A DNA stretch of 64,000 bases from Lycorma delicatula (Eukaryota > Arthropoda > Insecta > Hemiptera > Fulgoridae), in the NCBI RefSeq assembly GCF_047948215.1, contig NC_134455.1, positions 302,020,147-302,084,146 of the forward strand, given 5' to 3'. Positions 36,185 to 46,902 of this stretch are shown here, in pieces. Numbering within the stretch: the first letter of the stretch is position 1; the number at the start of each line of letters is the position of its first letter. The position numbers were made by a program, and so were the translations under genes. The notes under the pieces are model-generated. The model searched no databases and was not told the origin of the DNA. It saw only the letters and a list, made by a program, of their open reading frames with translations.

Positions 36185-37690
36185 TCAGTCATTTGACTGG
36201 TTTGATGCAGCTCTCCAAGATTCCCTATCTAGTGCTAGTCGTTTCATTTCAGTATACCCTCTACATCCTACATCCCCAACAATTTGTTTTACATACTCCA
36301 AACGTGGCCTGCCTACACAATTTTTCCCTTCTACCTGTCCTTCCAATATTAAAACGACTATTCCAGGATGCCTTAGTATGTGGCCTATAAGTCTGTTTCT
36401 TCTTTTAACTATATTTTTCCAAATGCTACTTTCTTCATCTATTTGCTGCAATACCTCTTCATTTGTCACTTTATCCACCCATCTGATTTTTAACATTCTC
36501 CTATAGCACCACATTTCAAAAGCTTCTAATCTTTTCTTCTCAGATACTCCGATTGTCCAAGTTTCACTTCCATATAAAGCGACACTCCAAACATACACTT
36601 TCAAAAATCTTTTCCTGACATTTAAATTCATTTTTGATGTAAACAAATTATATTTCTTACTGAAGGCTCGTTTAGCTTGTGCTATTCGGCATTTTATATC
36701 GCTCCTGCTTCGTCCATCTTTAGTAATTTTACTTCCCAAATAACAAAATTCTTCTACCTCCATAATCTTTTCTCCTCCTATTTTCACATTCAGCGGTCCA
36801 TCTTTGTTATTTCTACTACATTTCATTACTTTTGTTTTGTTCTTGTTTATTTTCATGCGATAGTTTTTGCGTAGGACTTCATCTATGCCGTTCATTGTTT
36901 CTTCTAAATCCTTTTTACTCTCGGCTAGAATTACTATATCATCAGCAAATCGTAGCATCTTTATCTTTTCACCTTGTACTGTTACTCCGAATCTAAATTG
37001 TTCTTTAACATCATTAACTGCTAGTTCCATGTAAAGATTAAAAAGTAACGGCGATAGGGAACATCCTTGTCGGACTCCCTTTCTTATTAGGGCTTCTTTC
37101 TTATGTTCTTCAATTGTTATTGTTGCTGTTTGGTTCCTGTACATGTTAGCAATTGTTCTTCTATCTCTGTATTTGAACCCTAATTTTTTTAAAATGCTGA
37201 ACATTTTATTCCAGTCTACGTTATCGAAAGCCTTTTCTAGGTCTATAAACGCCAAGTATGTTGCTTTGTTTTTCTTTAATCTTCCTTCTACTATTAATCT
37301 GAGGCCTAAAATTGCTTCCCTTGTCCCTATACTTTTTGTGAAACCAAATTGGTCTTCTCCTAACACTTCTTCCACTCTCCTCTCAATTCTTCTGTATAAA
37401 ATTCTAGTTAAGATTTTTGATGCATGACTAGTTAAACTAATTGTTCTGTATTCTTCACATTTATCTGCCCCTGCTTTCTTTGGTATCATAACTATAACAC
37501 TTTTTTTGAAGTCTGATGGAAATTCCCCATTTTCATAAATATTACACACCAGTTTGTATAATCTATCAATCGCTTCCTCACCTGCACTGCGCAGTAATTC
37601 TACAGGTATTCCGTCTATTCCAGGAGCCTTTCTGCCATTTAAATCTTTTAATGCTCTCTTAAATTCAGATCTCAGTATTGTTTCTCCCAT
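36185..37690 (-). CDS. RTE LINE reverse transcriptase part
   Basis: A 501-codon frame. Motifs are KAPGIDGIPVELL (22-34), EDQFGFTKSIGTRE (112-125), FIDLEKAFDNVDW (148-160), KGVRQGCSLSPLLFNLY (204-220) and the catalytic FADD (248-251). It ends with a C-terminal FEMWCYRRMLKIRWVDKVTN domain and the sequence NQSND-stop. It copies LINE RNA at a nicked target. The ATG at its start is probably only an internal Met of the original single ORF, since the linker runs in from the endonuclease frame. Confidence 0.88.
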   Translation of the reverse strand: MGETILRSEFKRALKDLNGRKAPGIDGIPVELLRSAGEEAIDRLYKLVCNIYENGEFPSDFKKSVIVMIPKKAGADKCEEYRTISLTSHASKILTRILYRRIERRVEEVLGEDQFGFTKSIGTREAILGLRLIVEGRLKKNKATYLAFIDLEKAFDNVDWNKMFSILKKLGFKYRDRRTIANMYRNQTATITIEEHKKEALIRKGVRQGCSLSPLLFNLYMELAVNDVKEQFRFGVTVQGEKIKMLRFADDIVILAESKKDLEETMNGIDEVLRKNYRMKINKNKTKVMKCSRNNKDGPLNVKIGGEKIMEVEEFCYLGSKITKDGRSRSDIKCRIAQAKRAFSKKYNLFTSKMNLNVRKRFLKVYVWSVALYGSETWTIGVSEKKRLEAFEMWCYRRMLKIRWVDKVTNEEVLQQIDEESSIWKNIVKRRNRLIGHILRHPGIVVLILEGQVEGKNCVGRPRLEYVKQIVGDVGCRGYTEMKRLALDRESWRAASNQSND

Positions 37691-37737
37691 TTCATCCTCC
37701 TCAACTTCCTCTCTTCCTCTATAACACCATTTTCTAA

Positions 37738-39168
37738 TTAATTTCCTCCGTATAACTCTTCAATATATTCCACCCATCTATCGACTTTACCTTTCGTATT
37801 ATATATTGGTGTACCATCTTTGTTTAACACATTATTACATTTTAATTTATGTACCCCAAAATTTTCCTTAACTTTCCTGTATGCTCCGTCTATTTTACCA
37901 ATGTTCATTTCTCTTTCCACTTCTGAACACTTTTCTTTAATCCACTCTTCTTTCACCAGTTTGCACTTCCTGTTTATAGCATTTCTTAATTGCCGATAGT
38001 TCCTTTTACTTTCTTCATCACTAGCATTCTTATATTTTCTACGTTCATCCATCAGCTGCAATATATCGTCTGAAACCCAAGGTTTTCTACCAGTTCTCTT
38101 TATTCCGCCTAAGTTTGCTTCTGCTGAATTAAGAATTTCCTTTTTAACATTCTCCCATTCTTCTTCTACATTTTCTACCTTATCTTTTTTACTCAGACCT
38201 CTTGCGATGTCCTCCTCAAAAATCTTCTTTACCTCCTCTTCCTCAAGCTTCTCTAAATTCCACCGATTCATCTGACACATTTTCTTCAGGTTTTTAAACC
38301 CAAATCTACATTTCATTATCACCAAATTATGGTCGCTATCAATGTCTGCTCCAGGATAAGTTTTGCAGTCAACGAGTTGATTTCTAAATCTTTGCTTAAC
38401 CATGATATAATCTATCTGATACCTTGCAGTATCGCCTGGCTTTTTCCAAGTGTATATTCTTCTATTATGATTTTTAAATTGGGTGTTAGCAATTACTAAA
38501 TTATACTTCGTGCAAAACTCTATAAGTCGGTCCCCTCTTTCATTCCTTTTGCCCAGCCCGTATTCACCCACTATATTTCCTTCCTTGCCTTTTCCAATGC
38601 TTGCATTCCAATCTCCAACTATTATTAAATTTTCATCTCCTTTTAAGTGTTTAATTGCTTCATCAATCTCTTTGTATACACACTCTACCTCATCATCATC
38701 ATGGGCGCTTGTAGGCATATAAATGTTAACAATCGTTGTCGGTTTAGGTTTTGATTTTATCCTTATTACAATGATTCTATCGCTATGCGTTTTGAAATAC
38801 TCCACTCTCCTCCCTATCTTCTTGTTCATCACGAAACCTACTCCTGCCTGCCCATTATTTGACGCTGAGTTAATTACTCTAAAATCACCTGACCAAAAGT
38901 CGCCTTCCTCTTCCCACCGAACCTCACTAATTCCTACTATATCCACATTCACCCTATCCATTTCCCTTTTTAAATTTTCTAGCCTACCATCCTTTTTTAA
39001 GCTTCTAACATTCCACGCTCCGACTCGTAGAATGTTATTTTTTAATTTTCTGGTGACCCCTTCCTTAGTAGTCCCCACCTGGAGATCCGAACAGGGGACT
39101 ATTTTACCTCCGGAATATTTTACCAAGGAAGGCGCCTCCATTATTGTTATGTGAAAATGCAGAGCCAC
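37738..39168 (-). CDS. RTE LINE endonuclease part
   Basis: A 476-codon frame. The apurinic-endonuclease fold resembles the CFDP2/BovB type. Motifs are RVGAWNVRSL (48-57), SEVRW (Glu82), NIYMPTSAHDDDE, VGDWNASIG (Asp186, Asn188), IDYIMVKQ (252-259) and DSDHNLVIMK (catalytic-type Asp279 and His280). It nicks target DNA to prime reverse transcription. The later third is a basic linker ending EELYGGN at an in-frame stop. A frameshift separates it from the reverse transcriptase frame that follows on the minus strand. Confidence 0.88.
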   Translation of the reverse strand: MALHFHITIMEAPSLVKYSGGKIVPCSDLQVGTTKEGVTRKLKNNILRVGAWNVRSLKKDGRLENLKREMDRVNVDIVGISEVRWEEEGDFWSGDFRVINSASNNGQAGVGFVMNKKIGRRVEYFKTHSDRIIVIRIKSKPKPTTIVNIYMPTSAHDDDEVECVYKEIDEAIKHLKGDENLIIVGDWNASIGKGKEGNIVGEYGLGKRNERGDRLIEFCTKYNLVIANTQFKNHNRRIYTWKKPGDTARYQIDYIMVKQRFRNQLVDCKTYPGADIDSDHNLVIMKCRFGFKNLKKMCQMNRWNLEKLEEEEVKKIFEEDIARGLSKKDKVENVEEEWENVKKEILNSAEANLGGIKRTGRKPWVSDDILQLMDERRKYKNASDEESKRNYRQLRNAINRKCKLVKEEWIKEKCSEVEREMNIGKIDGAYRKVKENFGVHKLKCNNVLNKDGTPIYNTKGKVDRWVEYIEELYGGN

Positions 39169-39443
39169 ATTTTCTTGGAAAAAAAAAGCAGCTGTAGTTT
39201 TCCATTGCTTTCAGCTGCGCAGTACTCAGAGGACTGAGTGATGTTGATACGGCCGTTTAAGTCGTCCTGACTCACGCCCCTAACAACTACTGAAAGTGCT
39301 GCTGCCCTCTTTCAGGAATCATTCCTTAGTCTGGCTCTCAACAGATACCTCTCCGATATGGTTGCACCTTCGGTCCAGCTACTCTGTATCCCTGAGCACT
39401 CAAGCCCCCTCACCAACGGCAAGGTCTCATGATTCATAGAGGA

Positions 39444-39762
39444 GGATTTTTTAAATATATTTTAGATATCCTGGACTAGTACTGGACCATTTTGGGTCTA
39501 GTTTAATGGTAAGTTACTGTATTAAAAATAAGAATTGTGACATTAGAAGGAAATGAATTCAAATATTGCAAAATTAATCAACTCTGTGGACACTAACAAA
39601 GTTAGGTCTACCCATGCATGAGTTTCCTTTTTTCATTTTATTATTCTTTTTTTTCATTAGTAAATAATAATGAATATGAAAAATTGTTATTGCTTCAACA
39701 CAAAAACTAATTTTACACTAATGTTAACTAAAAGAAATGTTATTTTACCAACAGCAAAAAGA
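39444..39762. other. AT-rich intergenic DNA
   Basis: Nothing recognised between the LINE and the inverted-repeat element. Confidence 0.4.
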
Positions 39763-40276
39763 TAAAATAATTTATAAAAAAATAAATATAGACTTCAATA
39801 AATAATAATATTAGAAGTTACTAATAATTATATTTTTATTTATACTAAAGTAAAAGTATTTACATCAAGTAACTATTTTTGAATAAGTTATCTGAAGTTA
39901 GTACCTCAAACGATCGTTTGGCAGCCAAACAGGATTCCCACATGTAAAATGGGATCTCAAGAGCATATAAAAGAGATTGTCTCACAATCACACCTCATCT
40001 TGAGTTTGCTAAGGCTGTATACTTTGTATGCATGTAAGTATTTATAAAGTATTCTTATATAATATTTTTGTATGTCGCATTGTTTGAAGTAGGATTTGTA
40101 TTATATAGATCATAGGTTTTTTTTGTTTAACTTACTTTGGCTGGCACAGACTTTAAAAATATTTATTTGTTGTAAATACTTTTACTTTAGTTAATAAATA
40201 AAAATATAATTATTTGTAGCTTTTTAGTACTATTATTTATTGAAGTCAGTTTTTATTTTTTATAAATTATTTTATT
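39763..40276. mobile_element. Inverted-repeat (foldback/MITE-like) element with TATA-like core
   Basis: Arms of about 105 bp at 39763-39868 and 40170-40276 are inverted copies of each other, sharing GACTTCAATAAATAAT, ATAATTATATTTTTATTTAT and ACTAAAGTAAAAGTATTTAC. The 300-bp centre contains CATATAAAAGAGATTGTCTC near 39965, like a core promoter or an LTR, and TATGCATG nearby. No protein is encoded and the superfamily is not identified. Confidence 0.6.
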
Positions 40277-43060
40277 TAACAATTTTTAGTGGTCTAGTGA
40301 TGTATGTATGATATGTTATATTTAATATAACTATAATATATTTACTGTAGGTTTAATATTTATATTGATTTTAAGAAAGTCGCAAATGAAAATAAGGAAT
40401 GATTGTTTAAAGAAGAAAGATAGGGAAAGAAACAATGAAAATATAGACTGTTAAATTCCTAGTCATTCTGGGAACTGAGAAACACAGTACCGGTACTAGC
40501 AATTAGTGGCTAAGGGTGTCGAGCCATTCAGTTTTTTGGAAATTTTTCTAAGATTATCATCGGATTTGATTAAAATTTATGCAAGACCATTCTGAAAGTA
40601 TACTCTTGATTAAAAAATAAATTATCAAAATCGGTTTACTAATGTCGAGGATATTACGTAACATACATTAAAAAAAATTGTCGAATTGATAACCTCCACC
40701 TTTTTAAGTCTGTTAAAAAGCTACAAAATTAGGAAACAATTTTTGTAAAAAAATGGTTTGGTATAATATAGAAAGAAAGAACTCTTAGGCTTTATAAACA
40801 ATCTTCTCAAAACCAGACGGGTGATGTAAAATAATTAAATGTTATTTTAATCAGTTCAGTGGAATGATAGATTAATGCTACAAACTTTTTTTTTTTTGTT
40901 GAGCAACATCTTTTTATTATTGTACTCATTCTCAGTTTGATTCAACATGTTTGTTTTTTTATATTGATGGTATTATCTAAATTTTTTAATACAATTAATA
41001 GTATTTTTTTTAAGAACTGGTTGTGTAACTTTTTTTAGATGTAAACTGTTGAACCTAAATAGTTTTAATACTCTGTTGCTAAGAACTATTTTCCCACTTC
41101 AGGTTGTAAGCATGTCACTTGTTTTTAAAAAAAACACGTTACCCTTGAAAATGTTAATAGGAAAATATGTTTCAATAAATGAAAATAATTTTATTTGAAG
41201 ATAAAGATATAGGTATAGGAATATTAAATAAAATTTTGCTTATTTATAAAGTTCAAATAGCACTTATCTTACTGAAAGTTGTTTTTTAAATGTAACTTAA
41301 AAGTGAACATACCATACATGAAATGTCTTGATCCTAAATTGCAGTTATTTAAACCCATATATAAATATATTTAAATTTATTTTGCCTAAAATATTTTACA
41401 TTGATTATTATACTAGAAATTTTTTGTGGTAAATAAAAATGATCCAAACCTAAATAAAATGATCAAATTTTTAAATGATCATTTTTTAAATGATCAGCTG
41501 ATTATTTTAGGTCAAGAAATTTCTTCTATACACTTATTATTTATTACTAATTTATTAAAAATATCTTGTTAATTTTTTCATCCTCATCAAAGAGATTATA
41601 ACATCAATTCTGTAATATAAATAATTAAAAAAATAAATTAAAACGCATAAATATGAGAAAAACTTTATATTTAATTTTTTCTATGAAGTTTTATTTATTT
41701 AAAAGTTTTTTTCATTGAAGCAATGAAATGACAATCATGTAGAAGCAAAGTGTAGTGTGAAATTTTTATTTACATCTTTTTAGTGTTTTTAAAGGATGCG
41801 CTTAAAATATTTTTCTAGTCAGTCTTTCTGTGAATAAAATTTTTAAATTCACTGAAAAAAAAATTAATGCACATAACATTGCATAATATGAATAATTTTA
41901 TGGCATTTTATAAAATATAATTGTGTAATAAACAAGAATGTTATTTACTTAAATATCCTTAAATTAAACTTTAAAATTAATACAATTTACCATTTAAAGA
42001 TAGGTTGTTAAAAGTCATAACTACAAAAAAAAAAAAACTGAAATAAATTTGATAATGTAAAATGTCTATGAAATATTATAGAGATTTATTAATCTCTATA
42101 AATTATAGTATGGAAAGTACTTTTAAATCCAAACTTCTTTTGAATGTTTTTAAAGACCAAAATATTTAATTTAATTTATATATTTCTTTCATCTGCTGGA
42201 ATTGAAGTCTGTTCTGAGAGGATCTGATGGTCTGGATTGGTAGTGATTACGAATAAGCAAAAAACACATAAAACAGCACATCAGCATTATTTGAAGTTTG
42301 TTTAATTTGTAATTATACTAGAAACACAAGAAGAGAAGACTTAACTGAGAATAATTATTCCATTCACAAAATAATAAAAAAAACAGGAATTCCTAATTAC
42401 TAAAAACATTTTAGGAATTCCTAAAAACTGACACTACAGGAATTCAAACACTAGAAAACTGGTTTCTCAAACAATGTTGTGTCTGCGACCTTGATCAAAA
42501 ACTGAACAAAGTCGATGTGGAAATCTGTCAGATATTAAACAGTTGATACATTTTTAGGTCTAAGAAATTGTTCATCAGATTGCATTACTATTATGTACAT
42601 CAGTTAATTTGAAATAAATATCTGACGTCTTTAACATATTACTTTAGTAATTGAAATTTCTTTGTCTTAAAAAGGAAAAGTTGTATATCTATTTTTATTT
42701 ATACTCAGCATGACCTACATGTTGCTATGTTTTGTACATGAGGATTAGCAATGACAATTATTCACTTTTTATAAATAGCAAATTGGAACTAGATTTATCA
42801 AATACAGAGTTTTTTAAAATAAATGTCATGACATTTTCTACTTGCCGTTGTGGAGCTATATTCAATGACTAGTGCTATCATTCTCACCATGATGTTATTA
42901 CTAGTTGTTTTTTTAAGTTAAGCAGCCATATATTTAGAAAGTGATCAAAAAGTGTGCTGAATTTGAATTACGTTTTTTAAACTATATATCATTGTATATT
43001 TGTATGTACTTTTTAATGTTCAAATGCATTAAGATTACTTCTGTATTCTTTTTTCTTTCT
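40277..43060. other. AT-rich intergenic DNA
   Basis: No gene was found. Two AGGAATTCCT palindromes at 42385 and 42413 lie 28 bp apart, with AGGAATTC again soon after. Many homopolymers occur. Confidence 0.4.
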
Positions 43061-43070
43061 TTTTGTGTAG

Positions 43071-43600
43071 ATTATAAAGATTGTTAGTATTAGTAATTTA
43101 GTGGATCTGTAATTTGGATGTTTGAGATGCCCGCCAAATATCAACTGTGTGTACCTATGAAGGGTTGTTAAGTGTACATTGTATCTTTGGTGAAGTTATT
43201 TGATTGTTGTTTTCACATTGTATGTCAGAACAGTTTAGCTTGGGTATAGCAATGACATTGTGTTTGCTAAGTGACTATGTGTGGTTGTTTTTATTTTTTG
43301 TTCTGAAGGCCATATTATATTTACTTTTTTAAGTTTCAAAACTGTTTTCTCTGAATCTATATTTAACATAGTGGAATGTATGTTTTGTTTGTTTAGCTTT
43401 GTTTTTATTTTAATCTGTTTTGTAGAGGAGAATGTCATTGAGTGTGATGAACATGTTTGTATGTGCTAGCTAGTTTATGATTCTTTTATGTGATCATAGA
43501 TCAATTGATTAACATATAACATAGGTCAATTGACAAAGATGTGTTAAGTAGTCTGCGAATCTGTGGAAATAATTATAAAATAAAGTAATTTTTGAGTGCA
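43071..43600 (+). other. Possible 3'-terminal exon / 3' UTR
   Basis: A strong pyrimidine tract ends TTTTTGTGTAG at 43070. The following 500 bp is T/G-rich, unlike the A/T-rich surroundings, and ends with AATAAA at 43579-43584. The first frame runs 13 codons (IIKIVSISNLVDL) to TAA. It could be the last exon of an unlocated plus-strand transcript. No upstream coding exon was found, so this is weak. Confidence 0.25.
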
Positions 43601-43819
43601 TGAGGTTGGTTTGGTATTAGTGTGAATGACAGTATTGGTTTTCTTTAAATTTTTAAAATTTTGTTGGTTACTATTTGTAGCAGGGGTTTAAAATAAGTGG
43701 GCAAAAAGGAGGTAAGAGTAAACTATTAATGGTTTTAAATTTATTTTTAAAATTAATATTTAGATTTTGTATTATAATTTATGAAACAAAAACAAGAAAG
43801 AATACAAAATAGTTATAGG

Positions 43820-43868
<49 letters not shown>

Positions 43869-44492
43869 GTAAAAAATAAGAAAATAAAGATTGGACAAAA
43901 TTTAGAGAATGAAAATTCTGTTCATTATGATTTTTTATTTTAATCATAGATCTGTTTCATTTGGAGTTACATTTCTAAGCATTGTTCTAACCAGATTTCA
44001 TGTCACATTATCATTCATTCCTTTCATAGAATTTTGTGGAGGGTTTTTTCAAATAGTTATTAAATTGAAAAAAAAACAAATTTTTCATCACAAACATATT
44101 TGATAGCTTAAAAGTAATATAAATTTTAACACTTATTTTGCTAATGACTTAAGATATGGCTGTCTTTACGGGAAAACTGTTTTAAGCAACTTCTTTTCAT
44201 AAAGAATAAGAGACTAACCCTCTCAGTGTACTTAATGAATCTTTCTAATCTCATACTGATATAGATTGGAGAAAGATACTTTGCCAAGAGTTACTAGAGT
44301 AGAGATTAAGATAGTATTTTGTGATGTATATAAAATGCAAGGAATTGCAGTGGGACTAATTGTTCTGTTATGATAAATGGCAAATAAAAATATTTCTTAT
44401 CTGAGACTTATATTTCCAAAAACTGATTGATTAATCAATAGAATATTTTTTTGAGAGTTTGAATAATGAGAACCTTTTTTTCAGATCATATG
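43601..44492. other. Non-coding DNA with TA microsatellite
   Basis: A pure TA run of about 40 bp lies at 43822-43862. No gene is recognised around it. Confidence 0.5.
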
Positions 44493-44494
44493 TA

Positions 44495-45839
44495 CAGAGT
44501 GATTCAAAGAAACGGGAAATTTTGAAAGTTGTGTTGGTAGCCGTGGGCTATTGGTACCACTTGATAAGTGGCGCCAGCCTCTCTAACCTAACCTGCCATT
44601 TAATTGTCATGGATCCTTGGAGTGGTGCGCAATGTGCATTTGCTATCAAAGCGTTTTACAAAAACAATGACAGTGTGGAGGGAGCGCGTAGAGAATTTTG
44701 CCGTCATTTTAATCTGGGACAGCACGACCGTGTTCCATCAGCACATGCAATTAAAACATAGATATCTAATTTTGAGGAAACTGGTTCGGCAATGAAAAAG
44801 AAACCTCCAGGCCGTGAGCGAACCGTCTGTACACCACAAATGTTCAAGCTTTACAAGATGCTGTCACACGAAGTCCACATCGGTCAATCCGTCGTCTCTC
44901 AGCATCTTTACAATTGCATAGTTCAATTGTTCGAAGAATGTTAGAGAAGAACTTGCAATTCCATCCATACAAGTTGCAGATCGTCCAGGAACTGAAACCG
45001 AACGATGCAGTTGTGCGAGCACAATTCTGTAATGTAATGCTTCAGAAGATAAATGATAACAGATAAGAGTTTGTTCACGAACTGTGGATGTCAGACGAAG
45101 CGCATTTCCACCTCAGTGGATTTGTTAACAAGCAAAATTTCAGATACTGGGCACAAGAAAATCCTACGCAGCTACACCAGCGTCCGTTGCACAGGCAGAA
45201 AGTGACAGTGTGGTGTGCTATGTCATCTTACGGTGTTATAGGCCCTTATTTTTTTGAGGATGACAACGGTCTTGCGATTACAGTGACGTCGGCTTGTTAC
45301 GTAGCCATGCTTGAAATCTTTGTTGTGGGACAACAAAAGAGATTTCCACCAATTCTTAACACAGCCTGGTTTCAACAAGACGGAGCAACATCACATACTG
45401 CACGAATATCGATGGCAGCTGTACGCCGATTGTTTGGACAACGTGTCATTTCACGAAATGGTGACATTAGATGGCCTCCCAGATCGCCTGATCTCTCAGC
45501 TTGCGATTACTTTTTGTGGGGTCACCTTAAAAGCAAAGTGTTCCACAATAGACCTGCTACAACGAAAGAACTGAAGGCAAAGATCCGAGAAGCAATTGCG
45601 GAAATTCCAGTTGAGATGTTACGTCAAACCATGAACAATTTAATGAAGAGACTTCTTGAGTGTTTACATAGAAGAGGAGGTCACCTGCTAGATGTCATCT
45701 TTAAAAAATAAACTAAAATGTAGTATCCTAAAATGGCAACATTTGTATAATTACATGAAATAAAATTCATTTTCTAAAAAAAAATTTTTCATTAACGTTA
45801 TTTAATTTTTAAAATTTTCCGTTTCTTTGAATCACTCTG
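44495..45839 (+). mobile_element. Complete mariner-type (DD41D, rosa-like) transposon
   Basis: A 1345-bp element flanked by TA (44493-44494 and 45840-45841). The terminal repeats are perfect for 21 bp, beginning CAGAGTGATTCAAAGAAACG. The body encodes one transposase, now broken. The second and third catalytic Asp are 41 residues apart, the spacing of the rosa-like DD41D group rather than classical mariner (DD34D) or Tc1 (DD34E). A close relative lies at 1-522. Confidence 0.92.
44610..45711 (+). pseudogene. DD41D transposase pseudogene
   Basis: It starts MDPWSGAQCAFAIKAFYKNN with the DNA-binding region. TGG-to-TAG makes a stop at 44759-44761, a lost base near 44837 shifts the frame, and another stop lies near 45063. 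From 45088 a clean 207-codon frame carries MSDEAHFHLSGFVNKQNF (first Asp), WCAMSSYGVIGPYFFEDD, WFQQDGATSHTA (second Asp) and WPPRSPDLSACDYFLWGHLK (third Asp). It ends IFKK before TAA. Perfect ends but a dead gene suggest it could be moved only in trans. Confidence 0.9.
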
Positions 45840-45841
45840 TA

Positions 45842-46902
45842 TAATATATTTCCGAGAGTACTGCATTGAAAGAAATACAGAAAAACTATGTAGTTTATTT
45901 TTACATGTGAAAAAAATGATTTTATGATAATATTGTTTTAGTTGTAAGTCATAAAAATTGACAATCATTGTTGATTTTTGTTGTTTTTATTTGTTGACTT
46001 TGTTGATTGGTGTGCTGGACATTGTAATCTAGCAGCAAGGAACAAACTGACATCATTTGTCAACAGGCTTCATCAAAACTAATTCTACTTACTGAGTATC
46101 TGAATAAAAGCTCTGAAAAGACCTTGTTGAAGAACATTTCTAAATACAACATTATGAAAATTAGTCTCATCTAAATTTATTTTACCTTATTTAATAATAA
46201 ATTAAAGGTTTTTATTTTACCTTATTTTACCTCATGTTCACTTCATTGAATGATGCAAAGTTTTAAATTCTGTTAGACTGTAAAAAAAAAAAAAAAATAA
46301 TTACAGGGGTAGCTAAAGAACTTTCCAATATACTTTAATTGAAGAATCTCTTTCCTTTAAAACTGAGACATAAATTATTTAAATATTTTTCTTCAGATTG
46401 CTTTGTAATTATATATTATACATTACGATGGGAATATATAGGTTTGCTCCTCCTACTTATTTTTTTATGTGCGCATAGTTTTCAAATGGCTTGAACTCAT
46501 TTGGTTCTGTAAGGGATCTGATTCAAACTATATGAATAGTCCAAGAAGTGATCCAGAAAAATCTTTACTGGATTTCTTATAAAATTTATAGGAGGGTCAG
46601 ATTCTCCACTGTTAAATTTCTTGGTCACCAATTATCTAACTGGAGTTTTAGCTATTACATACTGACAATGTTCGCTCAGGCCCAGTTATTTGTGTTATAA
46701 GGCAACCTTCTGGCCAGAAACTGGCTTTTCATGACCTTTAACCTTTGAATTTCCTCTACACCTTTGAATTTTTGTATTTACCTTTGAATTTTTCTGTGAA
46801 CGAAAAATCTAAAAGCCTTTTTGAATTTTCAAAACTTTAGAAAGTAAAACTTGCTTGATTTATGCACTAGTATCATCTACTATCTTAGATTATAATAATG
46901 AA
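45842..46902. other. Intergenic DNA with a short tandem motif
   Basis: ACCTTTGAATTT-like units occur about three times at 46735-46795. Otherwise nothing is recognised. Confidence 0.4.

Larger units (their letters stand above)
36168..39443 (-). mobile_element. RTE-clade LINE, nearly intact full-length copy
   Basis: About 3.3 kb on the minus strand, from a 5' UTR (39443-39169) through an endonuclease frame and a reverse transcriptase frame to poly(T) at 36163-36180. The 5' UTR end resembles those of the copies ending at 21304 and 49738. One in-frame TAA at 37738-37740 and one frameshift just after it split a single ancestral ORF. There is essentially no 3' UTR: the stop codon is followed by AGAC and poly(A). 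It is the least damaged mobile element here. A short TTTTTAAA-like target duplication is possible. Confidence 0.9.

Noticed and set aside
38483..39154. Plus-strand open frames of 79 and 143 codons.
   Set aside because: They are the opposite-strand shadow of the RTE endonuclease, rich in S/T/P/F as expected of such shadows.
43281..43469. A 62-codon F/V/C-rich frame.
   Set aside because: It lies in a T/G-rich non-coding stretch, where T-rich codons give open frames by chance.
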